DNA from: Brumimicrobium sp035497735
GTDB taxonomy: Bacteria; Bacteroidota; Bacteroidia; Flavobacteriales_D; Crocinitomicaceae
NCBI GenBank assembly: GCA_035497735.1
Contig: DATJCX010000018.1
Span: 21,941-85,940 of the forward strand
Direction of reading: 5' to 3'
Length of the DNA stretch: 64,000 bases
In this document: positions 1 to 7,742 of the stretch, piece after piece
How positions within the stretch are numbered: position 1 is the stretch's first letter
Layout: each line of letters opens with the position of its first letter
The notes under the pieces: model-generated
Databases searched by the model: none
Seen by the model: only the letters and a program-made list of their open reading frames with translations
What the model was told of the DNA's origin: nothing
Made by a program: the position numbers and the translations under genes

Positions 1-237
1 AACATGGCTTGGTTTACACCGGAAGAATTACCTGACCATAAATACTTTATTTTTGGGAGAGATGGAGTGAAAAACCTAGCAGAAGGAATGAAGCAAAGAT
101 TCTTAGGACAGATTCCGATTGTACAAAGCATTAGAGAGTCTGGAGATATCGGAAGACCAGCTGTAATGCAAACAAACACATTAGTTTCAAATGCTTTTGA
201 CGATATCGTTAAGAAGCTAGTAGAAATTACTAAATAA
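1..237 (+). CDS. Mrp/ApbC (NBP35-like) Fe-S carrier ATPase, C-terminal end
   Basis: This is the last 78 codons of a gene that begins left of the window; the frame is open from base 1. The visible part carries the family's C-terminal pattern: a MAWFTPEELPDHKYFIFG stretch, then GQIPIVQSIRESGDIGRP. In Mrp/ApbC P-loop ATPases this region follows the CxxC motif that holds a transferable Fe-S cluster. The ATP-binding Walker motifs lie outside the window and cannot be checked. A NifU-domain gene follows after 24 bases on the same strand, which fits an Fe-S cluster assembly or delivery operon. The family call is firm; the exact cluster recipients are unknown. Confidence 0.85.
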   Translation, partial: NMAWFTPEELPDHKYFIFGRDGVKNLAEGMKQRFLGQIPIVQSIRESGDIGRPAVMQTNTLVSNAFDDIVKKLVEITK

Positions 238-261
238 TTTATCTTTTAAAGTTAAACTAAA

Positions 262-510
262 ATGGTAAAAAACAGAGAGGAGTTAAAGACAATTGTTTTG
301 GAGGCGCTTCAGCAATTACGCCCGTTCCTAGAACGCGATGGTGGCGACATGGAGTTTATCGAAATTACAGATGACAATGTTGTTCGCATAAAGCTTCTTG
401 GGAATTGTAGTGGATGCTCGATGAGCACCATGACAATGAAAGTAGGGTTAGAAGAAGCCATTAAAAAGGCAGCTCCTGAAATCAAAAAGGTAGAAGCGAT
501 TAACGAATAA
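262..510 (+). CDS. NifU C-terminal-domain (Nfu-type) Fe-S scaffold protein
   Basis: The 82-residue protein consists almost wholly of one NifU-like (Nfu) domain. It shows the RDGGD motif at residues 25-29 and the cluster-binding CSGC pair, Cys49 and Cys52, followed by SMSTMTMK. Such proteins hold a 4Fe-4S cluster between two subunits and pass it to client enzymes in the cytoplasm. The gene lies 24 bases after the Mrp-type ATPase gene and 17 bases before a diacylglycerol kinase gene, so all three may share a transcript. Length is normal for stand-alone Nfu proteins of Bacteroidota. No extra A-type domain is present. Confidence 0.93.
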   Translation: MVKNREELKTIVLEALQQLRPFLERDGGDMEFIEITDDNVVRIKLLGNCSGCSMSTMTMKVGLEEAIKKAAPEIKKVEAINE

Positions 511-527
511 GGCTAAATCTTCTATTT

Positions 528-872
528 ATGCTGGGACTAAAGCACGCTTTTCGTGGAGTATTTTTAATGTTTCGTTCGGAACGTAACTTTAAAATCCAGT
601 TTTTACTTTTTATCATTCTTTGTATCACTTGCCAGATATTAGAAATTTCACCAATTGAATGGGCAATATTGTTAACGCTTAGCGCAGTTGTATTTTCACT
701 AGAAGTAATCAATTCTGCTATTGAGAAAACATGCGACTCAATTACGGAGGAATACAGTTCCAAAATAAAAGATATAAAAGACATCAGTGCAGCGGCTGTT
801 TTAATAGCCGCTGTTTTTTCTGCAATAATTGCTCTAATTATTCTACTACCTTATATAGGCAAACTATTCTAG
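528..872 (+). CDS. dgkA: Diacylglycerol/undecaprenol kinase family membrane protein
   Basis: A 114-residue integral membrane protein with three predicted helices (about 25-42, 47-63 and 88-112). It contains the DagK signature: EVINSAIEKTCDSI from Glu59, then EEYSSKIKDIKDISAAAV, with Glu59, Asn62, Glu66 and Asp70 in the positions of the catalytic and metal-binding residues. These enzymes phosphorylate diacylglycerol or undecaprenol at the inner membrane, recycling lipid or returning the cell-wall carrier to use. The sequence does not tell which lipid is used. It follows the Nfu gene by 17 bases. Oddly, codons 88-97 encode a perfect terminator-like hairpin followed by six T (790-819), described separately. 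Confidence 0.92.
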   Translation: MLGLKHAFRGVFLMFRSERNFKIQFLLFIILCITCQILEISPIEWAILLTLSAVVFSLEVINSAIEKTCDSITEEYSSKIKDIKDISAAAVLIAAVFSAIIALIILLPYIGKLF

Positions 873-962
873 TTCACCACTACACCTCCTTTATTTTCTG
901 TCAAAACACAGCTTAACTGATTCGAGAAACTGTCATAAATCAGGAAAGTATTTTCTATAAAC

Positions 963-994
963 TTGCTTTTAATTTGTTTAAAATTGTATCTTTA
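963..994 (+). promoter_or_regulatory. Candidate promoter of the universal stress protein gene
   Basis: TTG at 963-965, 21 bases, then TATCTTTA at 987-994, close to the Bacteroidota pattern TTG-N19/21-TAnnTTTG but ending in A rather than G. It lies just upstream of the start codon at 1012. Plausible by pattern only. Confidence 0.45.
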
Positions 995-1011
995 TATAAA
1001 ATTTATAAGCT

Positions 1012-1851
1012 ATGAAAAAAATACTTGTACCTACAGATTTTTCAGATTTCGCATTAAATGCGGCTAAACTCGCTGCCAATTTAGCGCGTAAGTTTGACGC
1101 TAGAATATATTTCCTACATGCTGTGACTATGCCTCAGTATGCAACAGGAGGTGGAAATCAAGAAACTTATCAAGATGTTGCTGAAGGTCTTTTTATCTTA
1201 AAGAAAGTAAAAATGGACTTCGAGAACTTATTGAACCAAGACTTTCTTAAAGGAATTAATGTAGTTACCGCTATACAATACAACACGGTTTACGAGAATA
1301 TTGTTAAGCAATCAAAGGAGCACGATATCGACTTAATTGTAATGGGTACGCATGGTACTTCTGGATACGTAAATGACTTTTTTATTGGAAGTAACACAGA
1401 TAAGATTGTTAGACGCTCAGAGATTCCTGTAATCACAGTTCGAAAGGAAGTTGAAAAATATGACTTTGAAAAGATTGTATTTGCTAGTGATTTCGGTGAA
1501 GGTGTTTCTAACTCATTTGGATACATTGCTAACTTCGCAAATAGCCTAGGTGCTAAAATTGACTTAGTAAGAATTATCACTAGAGATGATTTCTATTACT
1601 CTGGTGCAATGTTAGACATCATGGAGAATTTCGCAAAAGACAATGGATTAAGAAATTACGAATGTCATATCTATACTGCAGAGAATGTTCAGACTGGAAT
1701 CAATGAGTTTGCACTAAGACACGGGGCAGATATGGTTGCTACAGTTACAAATGGTAGAAGAGGATTAGCAAGACTATTTAACGGTTCTGTTACTACTGAA
1801 ATCATGAATAGTAGTGCTTTACCAGTAATGACTTTGAAGACACAGAAATAA
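1012..1851 (+). CDS. Tandem universal stress protein (UspA family)
   Basis: The 279-residue protein holds two Usp domains, about residues 1-143 and 150-279. The first starts KKILVPTDFSDFALNAA and has a nucleotide-loop motif GTHGTSGYVNDFFIGSNT. The second ends with NGRRGLARLFNGSVTTEI, a classic UspA ATP-binding loop. Tandem Usp proteins are cytoplasmic and are usually induced in starvation or redox stress; many bind ATP. The gene stands alone, with its own likely promoter at 963-994 and a hairpin terminator at 1872-1902. The precise role cannot be read from sequence. Confidence 0.95.
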   Translation: MKKILVPTDFSDFALNAAKLAANLARKFDARIYFLHAVTMPQYATGGGNQETYQDVAEGLFILKKVKMDFENLLNQDFLKGINVVTAIQYNTVYENIVKQSKEHDIDLIVMGTHGTSGYVNDFFIGSNTDKIVRRSEIPVITVRKEVEKYDFEKIVFASDFGEGVSNSFGYIANFANSLGAKIDLVRIITRDDFYYSGAMLDIMENFAKDNGLRNYECHIYTAENVQTGINEFALRHGADMVATVTNGRRGLARLFNGSVTTEIMNSSALPVMTLKTQK

Positions 1852-1871
1852 GTAATAAAATACACGCATAG

Positions 1872-1910
1872 AAAACGTCTTTTGAATTTCAAGAGACGTT
1901 TTTTTTATTC
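1872..1910 (+). terminator. Rho-independent terminator after the usp gene
   Basis: Arms AAAACGTCT (1872-1880) and AGACGTTTT (1894-1902) pair perfectly, with further TTGAA/TTCAA pairing in the loop. A run of T continues to 1906. It lies 20 bases after the usp stop. Confidence 0.85.
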
Positions 1911-2044
1911 TAAAGGTTTGCACTTCATCAATGCTAAAGACATACAATGGATAAGCGAGAACAAATAAGTTCAAGCAAACTACTCTTCTCCTACTCGGCT
2001 TTAAGATAAATTTTATGAAATAAATCAAGCTTCATCATAGGTGT

Positions 2045-2083
2045 TCAAAAAAAATAGCTGCTTCAAATAATGAAACAGCTATC
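2045..2083 (-). terminator. Rho-independent terminator after mgtE
   Basis: On the minus strand ATAGCTG-TTTCA pairs with TGAAG-CAGCTAT (plus coordinates 2054-2060 with 2076-2082, inner 2062-2065 with 2071-2074). A run of eight T follows. It is placed 28 bases after the mgtE stop. Confidence 0.85.
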
Positions 2084-2110
2084 TAAAATTAAAATATCTT
2101 TTTGGCTACG

Positions 2111-3463
2111 TTAAAAACCCAACCACCACGAGGCGATACTAAAGTAAATAATTACTCCACTAATATCGGCGATAGTTGTAATTAAAGGGGCACTTGCTGT
2201 AGCGGGGTCTAGATTCAACTTTGTAAATACAAAAGGTAAAATCAGTCCGACCACACTTCCCATCAATACTGTTAGAATCATTGTAGTTGCAACAATAAAC
2301 ATTACTTCAGGCGCTCTAAAGCTTGCTACGATAGAAACTCCTACGGCCATTGTTAGTCCAAGGAATAAAGAAACTATTAATTCTTTCCCAATTAATTTCC
2401 CCCAGTCGGCCATCTTTACATCACCCATGGCTAATGATCGAATCATTAAGGTTGCAGTTTGAGAACCAGCGTTACCTCCACTATCAATCAATAGAGGAAG
2501 GAAGAATACCAGTCCAACAAATTTCTGAATCACATCTTCAAAACTTGCTAATGCAGCTCCAGAAAATATATTCATAAATACTAAAGCAAGTAGCCAAACA
2601 ACACGGTTTTTATATAAATCAAAAACTCTAGCTTTCAATGGATTTGAAATAGCACTTTGGAAAGCACCGAATTTGTGGAAGTCTTCAGAAGATTCGTCTT
2701 CAGCAACCTCCATGATATCATCGAAAGTTACAATTCCCAATAACACCCCTTCTTCATCTACTACCGGCAGGGCAACTTTTGAATGGTCTTTAAAAACACG
2801 AATTGCTTCCTCTTGGTCTTCTTTTGCATTTAAAGAGATAAACTGATTGTTAATTAAATCACTAATCAACTGATCAGGTTGAGCGAAAATTAAATCCTTA
2901 ATTCTAAGGTCATCTAATAATTTCCAGTTTTTATCAACTACATAAACAACGTTTAATGTTTCTGACTCCTGTCCATATTCACGAATGTGAGCAAAAGCTT
3001 CTGCAACCGTATAAGTTGGTTTTACAGCTACAAACTCAGTTGTCATCAATCGTCCGATACTATCCTTTGGGTAACCCAAAAGTTGATTGGTAATCACACG
3101 TTGTTCTGGAGAAAGTTGAGCGATTAATTGTTTCGATACTTCCCAAGGCAATTCCTCTAGGAAAGCCGTTCTATCATCTGGGTCAATATCGTTTAGCAGT
3201 CTTGCAATTTTAGTTGCATTTTCGGCTAATCCTTCAATAATCTCTTGTTGCTCCTCATGGGACAAAAGTTTAAATACTTCTTTTGTTTGCTCTTTATTTA
3301 ACAATCGGAAGACGATGATTTTATCACGTTCGGAAATAACTTCAAAGATCTCGGAGACCTGAAAGGGTTCAAGTTTTTCAATTTCTTGTTTTAAAGTTTT
3401 CCAATCTTCAATCTTAATCAAAGAGATTAAGGTCGTTTTTAATTCATCGATCATGACTTCCAT
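2111..3463 (-). CDS. mgtE: Magnesium transporter MgtE
   Basis: The 450-residue length and the domain order match MgtE. There is a helical N domain (about 10-130), a CBS pair (about 135-255) that senses cytoplasmic Mg2+, and a five-helix membrane domain (about 285-450). The channel signature PLLIDSGGNAGSQ is at residues 323-335, followed by TATLMIRSLAMGDV. The protein is an inner-membrane Mg2+ channel gated shut when Mg2+ fills the cytosolic domains. The gene has a near-consensus promoter at 3589-3618 and a leader of about 120 bases that begins with a hairpin. The ATG three codons later is a possible alternative start. Confidence 0.95.
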   Translation of the reverse strand: MEVMIDELKTTLISLIKIEDWKTLKQEIEKLEPFQVSEIFEVISERDKIIVFRLLNKEQTKEVFKLLSHEEQQEIIEGLAENATKIARLLNDIDPDDRTAFLEELPWEVSKQLIAQLSPEQRVITNQLLGYPKDSIGRLMTTEFVAVKPTYTVAEAFAHIREYGQESETLNVVYVVDKNWKLLDDLRIKDLIFAQPDQLISDLINNQFISLNAKEDQEEAIRVFKDHSKVALPVVDEEGVLLGIVTFDDIMEVAEDESSEDFHKFGAFQSAISNPLKARVFDLYKNRVVWLLALVFMNIFSGAALASFEDVIQKFVGLVFFLPLLIDSGGNAGSQTATLMIRSLAMGDVKMADWGKLIGKELIVSLFLGLTMAVGVSIVASFRAPEVMFIVATTMILTVLMGSVVGLILPFVFTKLNLDPATASAPLITTIADISGVIIYFSIASWWLGF

Positions 3464-3557
3464 TTAATTCTCGTTTTTGACCTAAAATGTAACAAAACAC
3501 CTTGGCGAGTATATAATTAATTAGCTCATTTTGTTAAATAACCACAAGGGATTAGCG

Positions 3558-3581
3558 CACTTTCGGCAAAACCGAAAAGTG
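3558..3581 (-). promoter_or_regulatory. Hairpin at the 5' end of the mgtE leader
   Basis: CACTTTCGG (3558-3566) pairs with CCGAAAAGTG (3572-3581) with one bulged base. It lies directly downstream of the predicted start of transcription and about 95 bases before the start codon. No U run follows, so it is more likely a stability or regulatory structure than a terminator. No known Mg2+ riboswitch could be recognised. Confidence 0.5.
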
Positions 3582-3588
3582 TAATCTA

Positions 3589-3618
3589 CAAAGGTAGAAA
3601 TTTAATACGTTTTGCCAA
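3589..3618 (-). promoter_or_regulatory. mgtE promoter
   Basis: On the minus strand TTG (plus 3616-3618), 19 bases, then TACCTTTG (plus 3589-3596), which matches the Bacteroidota consensus exactly. It implies a leader of about 120 bases. Confidence 0.7.
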
Positions 3619-3668
3619 CGTATAAACGGTTGAAACTTTAAATGGTAGGCTTTTTTAAAATATTATAG

Positions 3669-4136
3669 TTAATGCGGTCCTACGAGTATCACTAACAACC
3701 AGTACTTAAAAACGCCATCGAAGGTTACAGCTGTATCGGAATAACTTGTTGAATTCCCATTGTACATCTTGTTTTTACTAAAAGTGAAGACACAATCAGA
3801 ATAACTCGTAGAGTTTCCTTTATAAACTTTATCGCCTTTAATCGTGTAAACACAATCGCTATAACTTGTGGAATTCCCACTGTAAATCTTGCCATCTTTA
3901 ATGGTAAATAGGCAATCAGAGTAACTTGTAGAGTTACCCTTATAAACTTTATCCCCTTTGATGGTAAGTTTAGTATCTGAATAAGAGGTAGAATTCCCAC
4001 TATAAGCCTTATCCTTATCTACTGTAAAAAGACAGTCGGAATAAGAAGTTGAATTTCCTTTATAAATTTTTCCTTGAGCGCTCACGAAAGTATTAATTGA
4101 TAGCACTAAAGTTAGGATAAAAAATCTTAAAATCAT
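3669..4136 (-). CDS. Secreted protein of six 20-residue GNSTSYSD repeats
   Basis: About 155 residues from the ATG at 4136, which gives a clear signal peptide (MILRFFILTLVLSINTFVSA). An upstream ATG at 4232 would lie inside the permease gene and add no signal. The mature part is six near-identical repeats of the form KxYxGNSTSYSDxxxTxxxx, about 20 residues each, then a hydrophobic tail. Alternating polar and beta-prone residues suggest a small repeat-built beta structure; a relation to Pfam-type beta-flower repeats is only a suspicion. The start is four bases after the stop of the FTR1-cytochrome gene, so it is very probably co-transcribed and works with iron uptake or at the cell surface. Function unknown. 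Confidence 0.8.
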   Translation of the reverse strand: MILRFFILTLVLSINTFVSAQGKIYKGNSTSYSDCLFTVDKDKAYSGNSTSYSDTKLTIKGDKVYKGNSTSYSDCLFTIKDGKIYSGNSTSYSDCVYTIKGDKVYKGNSTSYSDCVFTFSKNKMYNGNSTSYSDTAVTFDGVFKYWLLVILVGPH

Positions 4137-4140
4137 AGTT

Positions 4141-6018
4141 TTACTTTTTATTGTTTCTCTTTGTGAAAAATACAATAATAAATAACACCAACAACTGCGC
4201 CACAATCGTCTCGATAGTTGGATAAATTCCAATCAAGTTAATTTTAGGAATAAAGTCTAAATGATGAACGCTGATCCAGCCCACTTCTTGCAACGCAGAA
4301 ACACCTTTCCCTGTTAACACAACAGCAAGAACAGCAATCACATAAGCTGAGATTTTGAAGATCTTATTAATCGGTAACTTCTTCGTTGTTTTCATAAAGA
4401 TATACGTGATGATTGCAACAATTACAATCGCACTAATCAATGCCCACATCAATGCAGGACCGGATTTCTCTGGGTTATTCAACTTCAACGAAGAAAGGAA
4501 TAAAACAACCTCAAAAGCCTCTCTGAAAACTACAATAAATGAAAACAATGAAAGTCCAATCCAGTTTCCAGATTCCTTAATTTTTTCAACTTTATTCTTC
4601 ACAAAGCCAGTCCATTTAGAAACTTCAGAATGCGAATGTAGCCAAGTACCAGCGTACAGCAATACAATCACGGCAATGATGGCACCAATTCCTTCCATCA
4701 ATTCACGTGAAGCACCGCTCATTCCAACAAGGTAGTCTACAAACATCCAACCTAGAAAACCAAGTGCTGCAGCACTCATCCAACCAATATGAACAGCTGT
4801 AATTGCGTTTTTAATTCCCAACGGTTTTAGAATACTAATGATAATTAGAATAATCAATAAAGCCTCCAAAGCTTCACGGATAAGAATAGATAAGGCTGCA
4901 CCATAAATAAATGCAAATGAATAATCTAAATCATCCAAATGTTCTTCTGCTTCCTGCAAATTATCTTTTAGCACTAAATACAAACGCTCAACTTCAAGGT
5001 CATTTCCTTGTTGCATCGCTCTTCTGTAAAGCACCATGTTTCTTTCGATCGCGTTTACCGTTTGCGGACTTGTCGAGATAAGAATGTTTTCAACCAACTC
5101 CACCCCTTCTAAGTAAGAAGTTAAGGCATGCTTTTCTGCTTGTTTTTTATTTCCTGTTCTGTAAATTTGAATAGAGTTGTCTAACTCCTTTTTCGCAATA
5201 TCCAATGGAGCTTCTCTTACTGGCTCATGGCCACGAATCAAAGCTAAATCTACACCGCCATTTGCTTGCAAGAAAGTTCTTAAGTCGTTGTCCGACCATT
5301 TTGAAACACTGTCCAACGAAATACTCAATGGCAATTCCGCATTTCCTTTATCAACATCATATCGCATCGACATCACGTAAAACGCCAAGTCCCAAATTTC
5401 ATATTCATTCAATAAAGCATCGTACGACTGCATTCCAGTTCCGTCAACACCTAATTTAATTACGTTATATGCTTGCAATGGAGAAAGCACATCCATGCCT
5501 TCATCTCTAAAACTAGATGGTTCTGGGTCTAACCCCTTTCCTTGCGGACCATCACCAAAACCGTTTTCACCGTGACAAGAAGCACAGTTTACAGCGTATA
5601 GCTCTCGACCATTCTTAACAGAAGGCCATTTAACTGGACTGATTTTTAAAATTCCGAGGTCTAATATTCGATTTTTAGTAGAAAGCGCAACTTGAGAAAC
5701 CTGTTCGAGAGAAGCTAAGTTTTTCACCAAATTCAATAGTGAATCTAGTGGTTTATTAAAAGAGGTAAACTCTTTGTTCGCAAGAATTTCAGTTAAATCT
5801 TGATGAAGAGAAATTGTTTTATTAGCAAAGTCGATCTGTTCCTCATACTCAGCTTCGTCTATCACAACTCCATTCTCAACAGCAATAGAATAATCTTTAG
5901 ATACATAATCAAGAAGCGTAACAATTGTTCTAAGGTCTTCTAACTCCTCAGGATTCTGAGAAAACACAGTAGTTGTAGAGAATAAAAGCAGTAAACTAAA
6001 AGCTATATACTTCACCAT
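4141..6018 (-). CDS. FTR1-family iron permease fused to an N-terminal cytochrome c domain
   Basis: With the ATG at 6018 the protein is 625 residues and starts with a signal peptide (MVKYIAFSLLLLFSTTTVFS). A helical region is followed by a class I cytochrome c domain with CASCH at 145-149 and a likely Met ligand near 196. The C-terminal half is an FTR1 permease with the two iron-translocation motifs REALE (381-385) and REAFE (499-503) and about seven membrane helices. In FTR1 systems Fe2+ is oxidised and the Fe3+ passed inwards; here the periplasmic heme domain could take the electron, replacing a separate oxidase. The gene leads a two-gene unit and has a palindrome and -7 box upstream, suggesting metal control. 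Confidence 0.92.
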   Translation of the reverse strand: MVKYIAFSLLLLFSTTTVFSQNPEELEDLRTIVTLLDYVSKDYSIAVENGVVIDEAEYEEQIDFANKTISLHQDLTEILANKEFTSFNKPLDSLLNLVKNLASLEQVSQVALSTKNRILDLGILKISPVKWPSVKNGRELYAVNCASCHGENGFGDGPQGKGLDPEPSSFRDEGMDVLSPLQAYNVIKLGVDGTGMQSYDALLNEYEIWDLAFYVMSMRYDVDKGNAELPLSISLDSVSKWSDNDLRTFLQANGGVDLALIRGHEPVREAPLDIAKKELDNSIQIYRTGNKKQAEKHALTSYLEGVELVENILISTSPQTVNAIERNMVLYRRAMQQGNDLEVERLYLVLKDNLQEAEEHLDDLDYSFAFIYGAALSILIREALEALLIILIIISILKPLGIKNAITAVHIGWMSAAALGFLGWMFVDYLVGMSGASRELMEGIGAIIAVIVLLYAGTWLHSHSEVSKWTGFVKNKVEKIKESGNWIGLSLFSFIVVFREAFEVVLFLSSLKLNNPEKSGPALMWALISAIVIVAIITYIFMKTTKKLPINKIFKISAYVIAVLAVVLTGKGVSALQEVGWISVHHLDFIPKINLIGIYPTIETIVAQLLVLFIIVFFTKRNNKK

Positions 6019-6054
6019 TTCCTTTTTCTTATTTTTAAATGAACTAAATAAGAA

Positions 6055-6102
6055 CAAAAGTAGTGCTTAAAAAGATATTGTCGCATACCACAATTATGGT
6101 AT
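6055..6102 (-). promoter_or_regulatory. Promoter and candidate operator of the FTR1 operon
   Basis: TACTTTTG on the minus strand (plus 6055-6062) matches the -7 consensus, 37 bases before the start. At 6085-6102 an 18-bp palindrome with arms ATACCA and TGGTAT, symmetric at 16 of 18 positions, lies 22 bases upstream of it. No good -33 TTG is present. This arrangement fits a regulator site; the regulator is unknown. Confidence 0.5.
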
Positions 6103-6294
6103 TATTCAAAATACAAAAGAAATTAAGTATCAATTAACCTTTCTATATTATATAGTTTCACTTTAAATGAGATAATATCTTAAAATAATTAACAAATTTC
6201 TCAGAAATAAAACTATCTTTAATCGACATATTTTCTAAAATTCAAAGTCTTTAATCGAAGAGTAACATGTGTGGTTTAATCAAAAACAAAAAAT

Positions 6295-7734
6295 ATGCTT
6301 AATTTTCTATTCATACTCTACATACTCTTTCTACTATTTGTCGCAGCAAGAATAATTATCAACACCACTACCCCCAGCAAGGGAATTGCCTATCTTTTAC
6401 TAATCTTTATTTTTCCAATTGGCGGAATCATCATTTATTTAAGCGTAGGGTTAAATTATCGAAAACGGAAATTATATAAAAAGAAAATTGATATAGACAA
6501 AAAAATATTTCCTCAAATTGAAGAAAGTAGAATCACCTACTCAGAAAACACCTTACAAAAGCATAAGGAAGAACTTGGAACATTCTCTTCAATAGTCAAA
6601 CTAATTGGAAGAAAAAGTATCATTTCAGACAATAATAAAGTCCAACTTCTTATCAATGGAGAACAAAAGTTTCCAGAAATAATAAAAGATTTAAAAGCTG
6701 CCAAACACCACATTCATATTGAGTATTATATCTATGAAAATGACAAAATCGGAAAAGAAATTGCCGACATACTGATTGCTAAAGCGAAGGAAGGAGTTGA
6801 GGTCCGATTTATTTATGATGATTTTGGAGCGAAAGGAATTCGTTCGAACATTGTAAAAGAATTAAGAGATGCAGGTGTAAAAGCTTTCCCTTTTTATAAA
6901 ATCAACTTTATACAACTGGCCAACAGGGTAAACTACCGTAATCATAGAAAAATTATCGTCATCGACGGTACGATTGGATATATTGGGGGAATAAATATAT
7001 CAGACAAATACATCAACCAATCAACCACTCCCCTTTTCTGGCGTGATACACATTTAAAAATTGTTGGTAGTACAGTCTTGGATTTACAATTTACCTTTTT
7101 AACCGATTGGAATTTTTGCGCGAATAAAAACATCACTTTTTCTCACGACTATTTTCCTGTAAAAAAACTCAACAATCAGCAAAGTGAGCATTTAGTTCAA
7201 GTTGTTGGAAGTGGTCCAGACTCCGACTATCCAAATATTTTATATTCACTCATACAGACAATTCTTTTGGCAAAGAAAGAGCTATTGATTACCACCCCCT
7301 ATTTCATTCCATCTAGTTCATTTTTAAATGCTCTCAAGATAGCTTCCTTAAGCGGAGTTGATGTAAAACTCCTCATTCCAGGAGTTTCAGACTCAACCAT
7401 TGTAAATCTAACATCCCAATCATTCTACGAAGAAATCATGGAAGCTGGTGTCAGAATATTCAAATACAACAAAGGTTTTATCCATGCCAAGACCATGGTT
7501 TGTGATGGCTTTGTTTCTTCAGTAGGAACAGCCAATTTGGACAACCGAAGTTTTGATCTAAACTTTGAAATAAACGCTGTCATCTATGACAGGGGAATTG
7601 CTGAGCAGTTGAGCAATCAATTTGCTGTTGACTTAGAAAATTCGGAGGAAATCAACTTAGAAGAATGGAAAAAAAGACCAATCCATATAAGATTTATTGA
7701 AAAAGTACTTCACTTATTTTCTGCAATCATGTAA
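6295..7734 (+). CDS. cls: Cardiolipin synthase (phospholipase D family)
   Basis: The 479-residue protein has two N-terminal membrane helices (about 3-22 and 31-51) and two phospholipase D catalytic motifs: H217-x-K219-x4-D224 in NHRKIIVIDG and H397-x-K399-x4-D404 in IHAKTMVCDG, each followed by a GG/GT and N/D-rich loop. It joins two phosphatidylglycerol molecules, or related lipids, into cardiolipin at the inner membrane. Length and layout are normal for bacterial Cls. A gene for a secreted metallo-beta-lactamase-fold protein follows after eight bases and is probably co-transcribed; no functional link is obvious. Confidence 0.94.
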   Translation: MLNFLFILYILFLLFVAARIIINTTTPSKGIAYLLLIFIFPIGGIIIYLSVGLNYRKRKLYKKKIDIDKKIFPQIEESRITYSENTLQKHKEELGTFSSIVKLIGRKSIISDNNKVQLLINGEQKFPEIIKDLKAAKHHIHIEYYIYENDKIGKEIADILIAKAKEGVEVRFIYDDFGAKGIRSNIVKELRDAGVKAFPFYKINFIQLANRVNYRNHRKIIVIDGTIGYIGGINISDKYINQSTTPLFWRDTHLKIVGSTVLDLQFTFLTDWNFCANKNITFSHDYFPVKKLNNQQSEHLVQVVGSGPDSDYPNILYSLIQTILLAKKELLITTPYFIPSSSFLNALKIASLSGVDVKLLIPGVSDSTIVNLTSQSFYEEIMEAGVRIFKYNKGFIHAKTMVCDGFVSSVGTANLDNRSFDLNFEINAVIYDRGIAEQLSNQFAVDLENSEEINLEEWKKRPIHIRFIEKVLHLFSAIM

Positions 7735-7742
7735 ATTTAATT

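Noticed and set aside
930..951. CTGTCATAAAT upstream of the usp gene as a PhoB box
   Set aside because: One good half-site only; the units 11 bp on either side do not match, and its position does not agree with the spacing seen at the two arrays.
3720..4075. 60-bp repeats as a CRISPR array
   Set aside because: The repeats are contiguous, lie in one open frame with a signal peptide and have no spacers.
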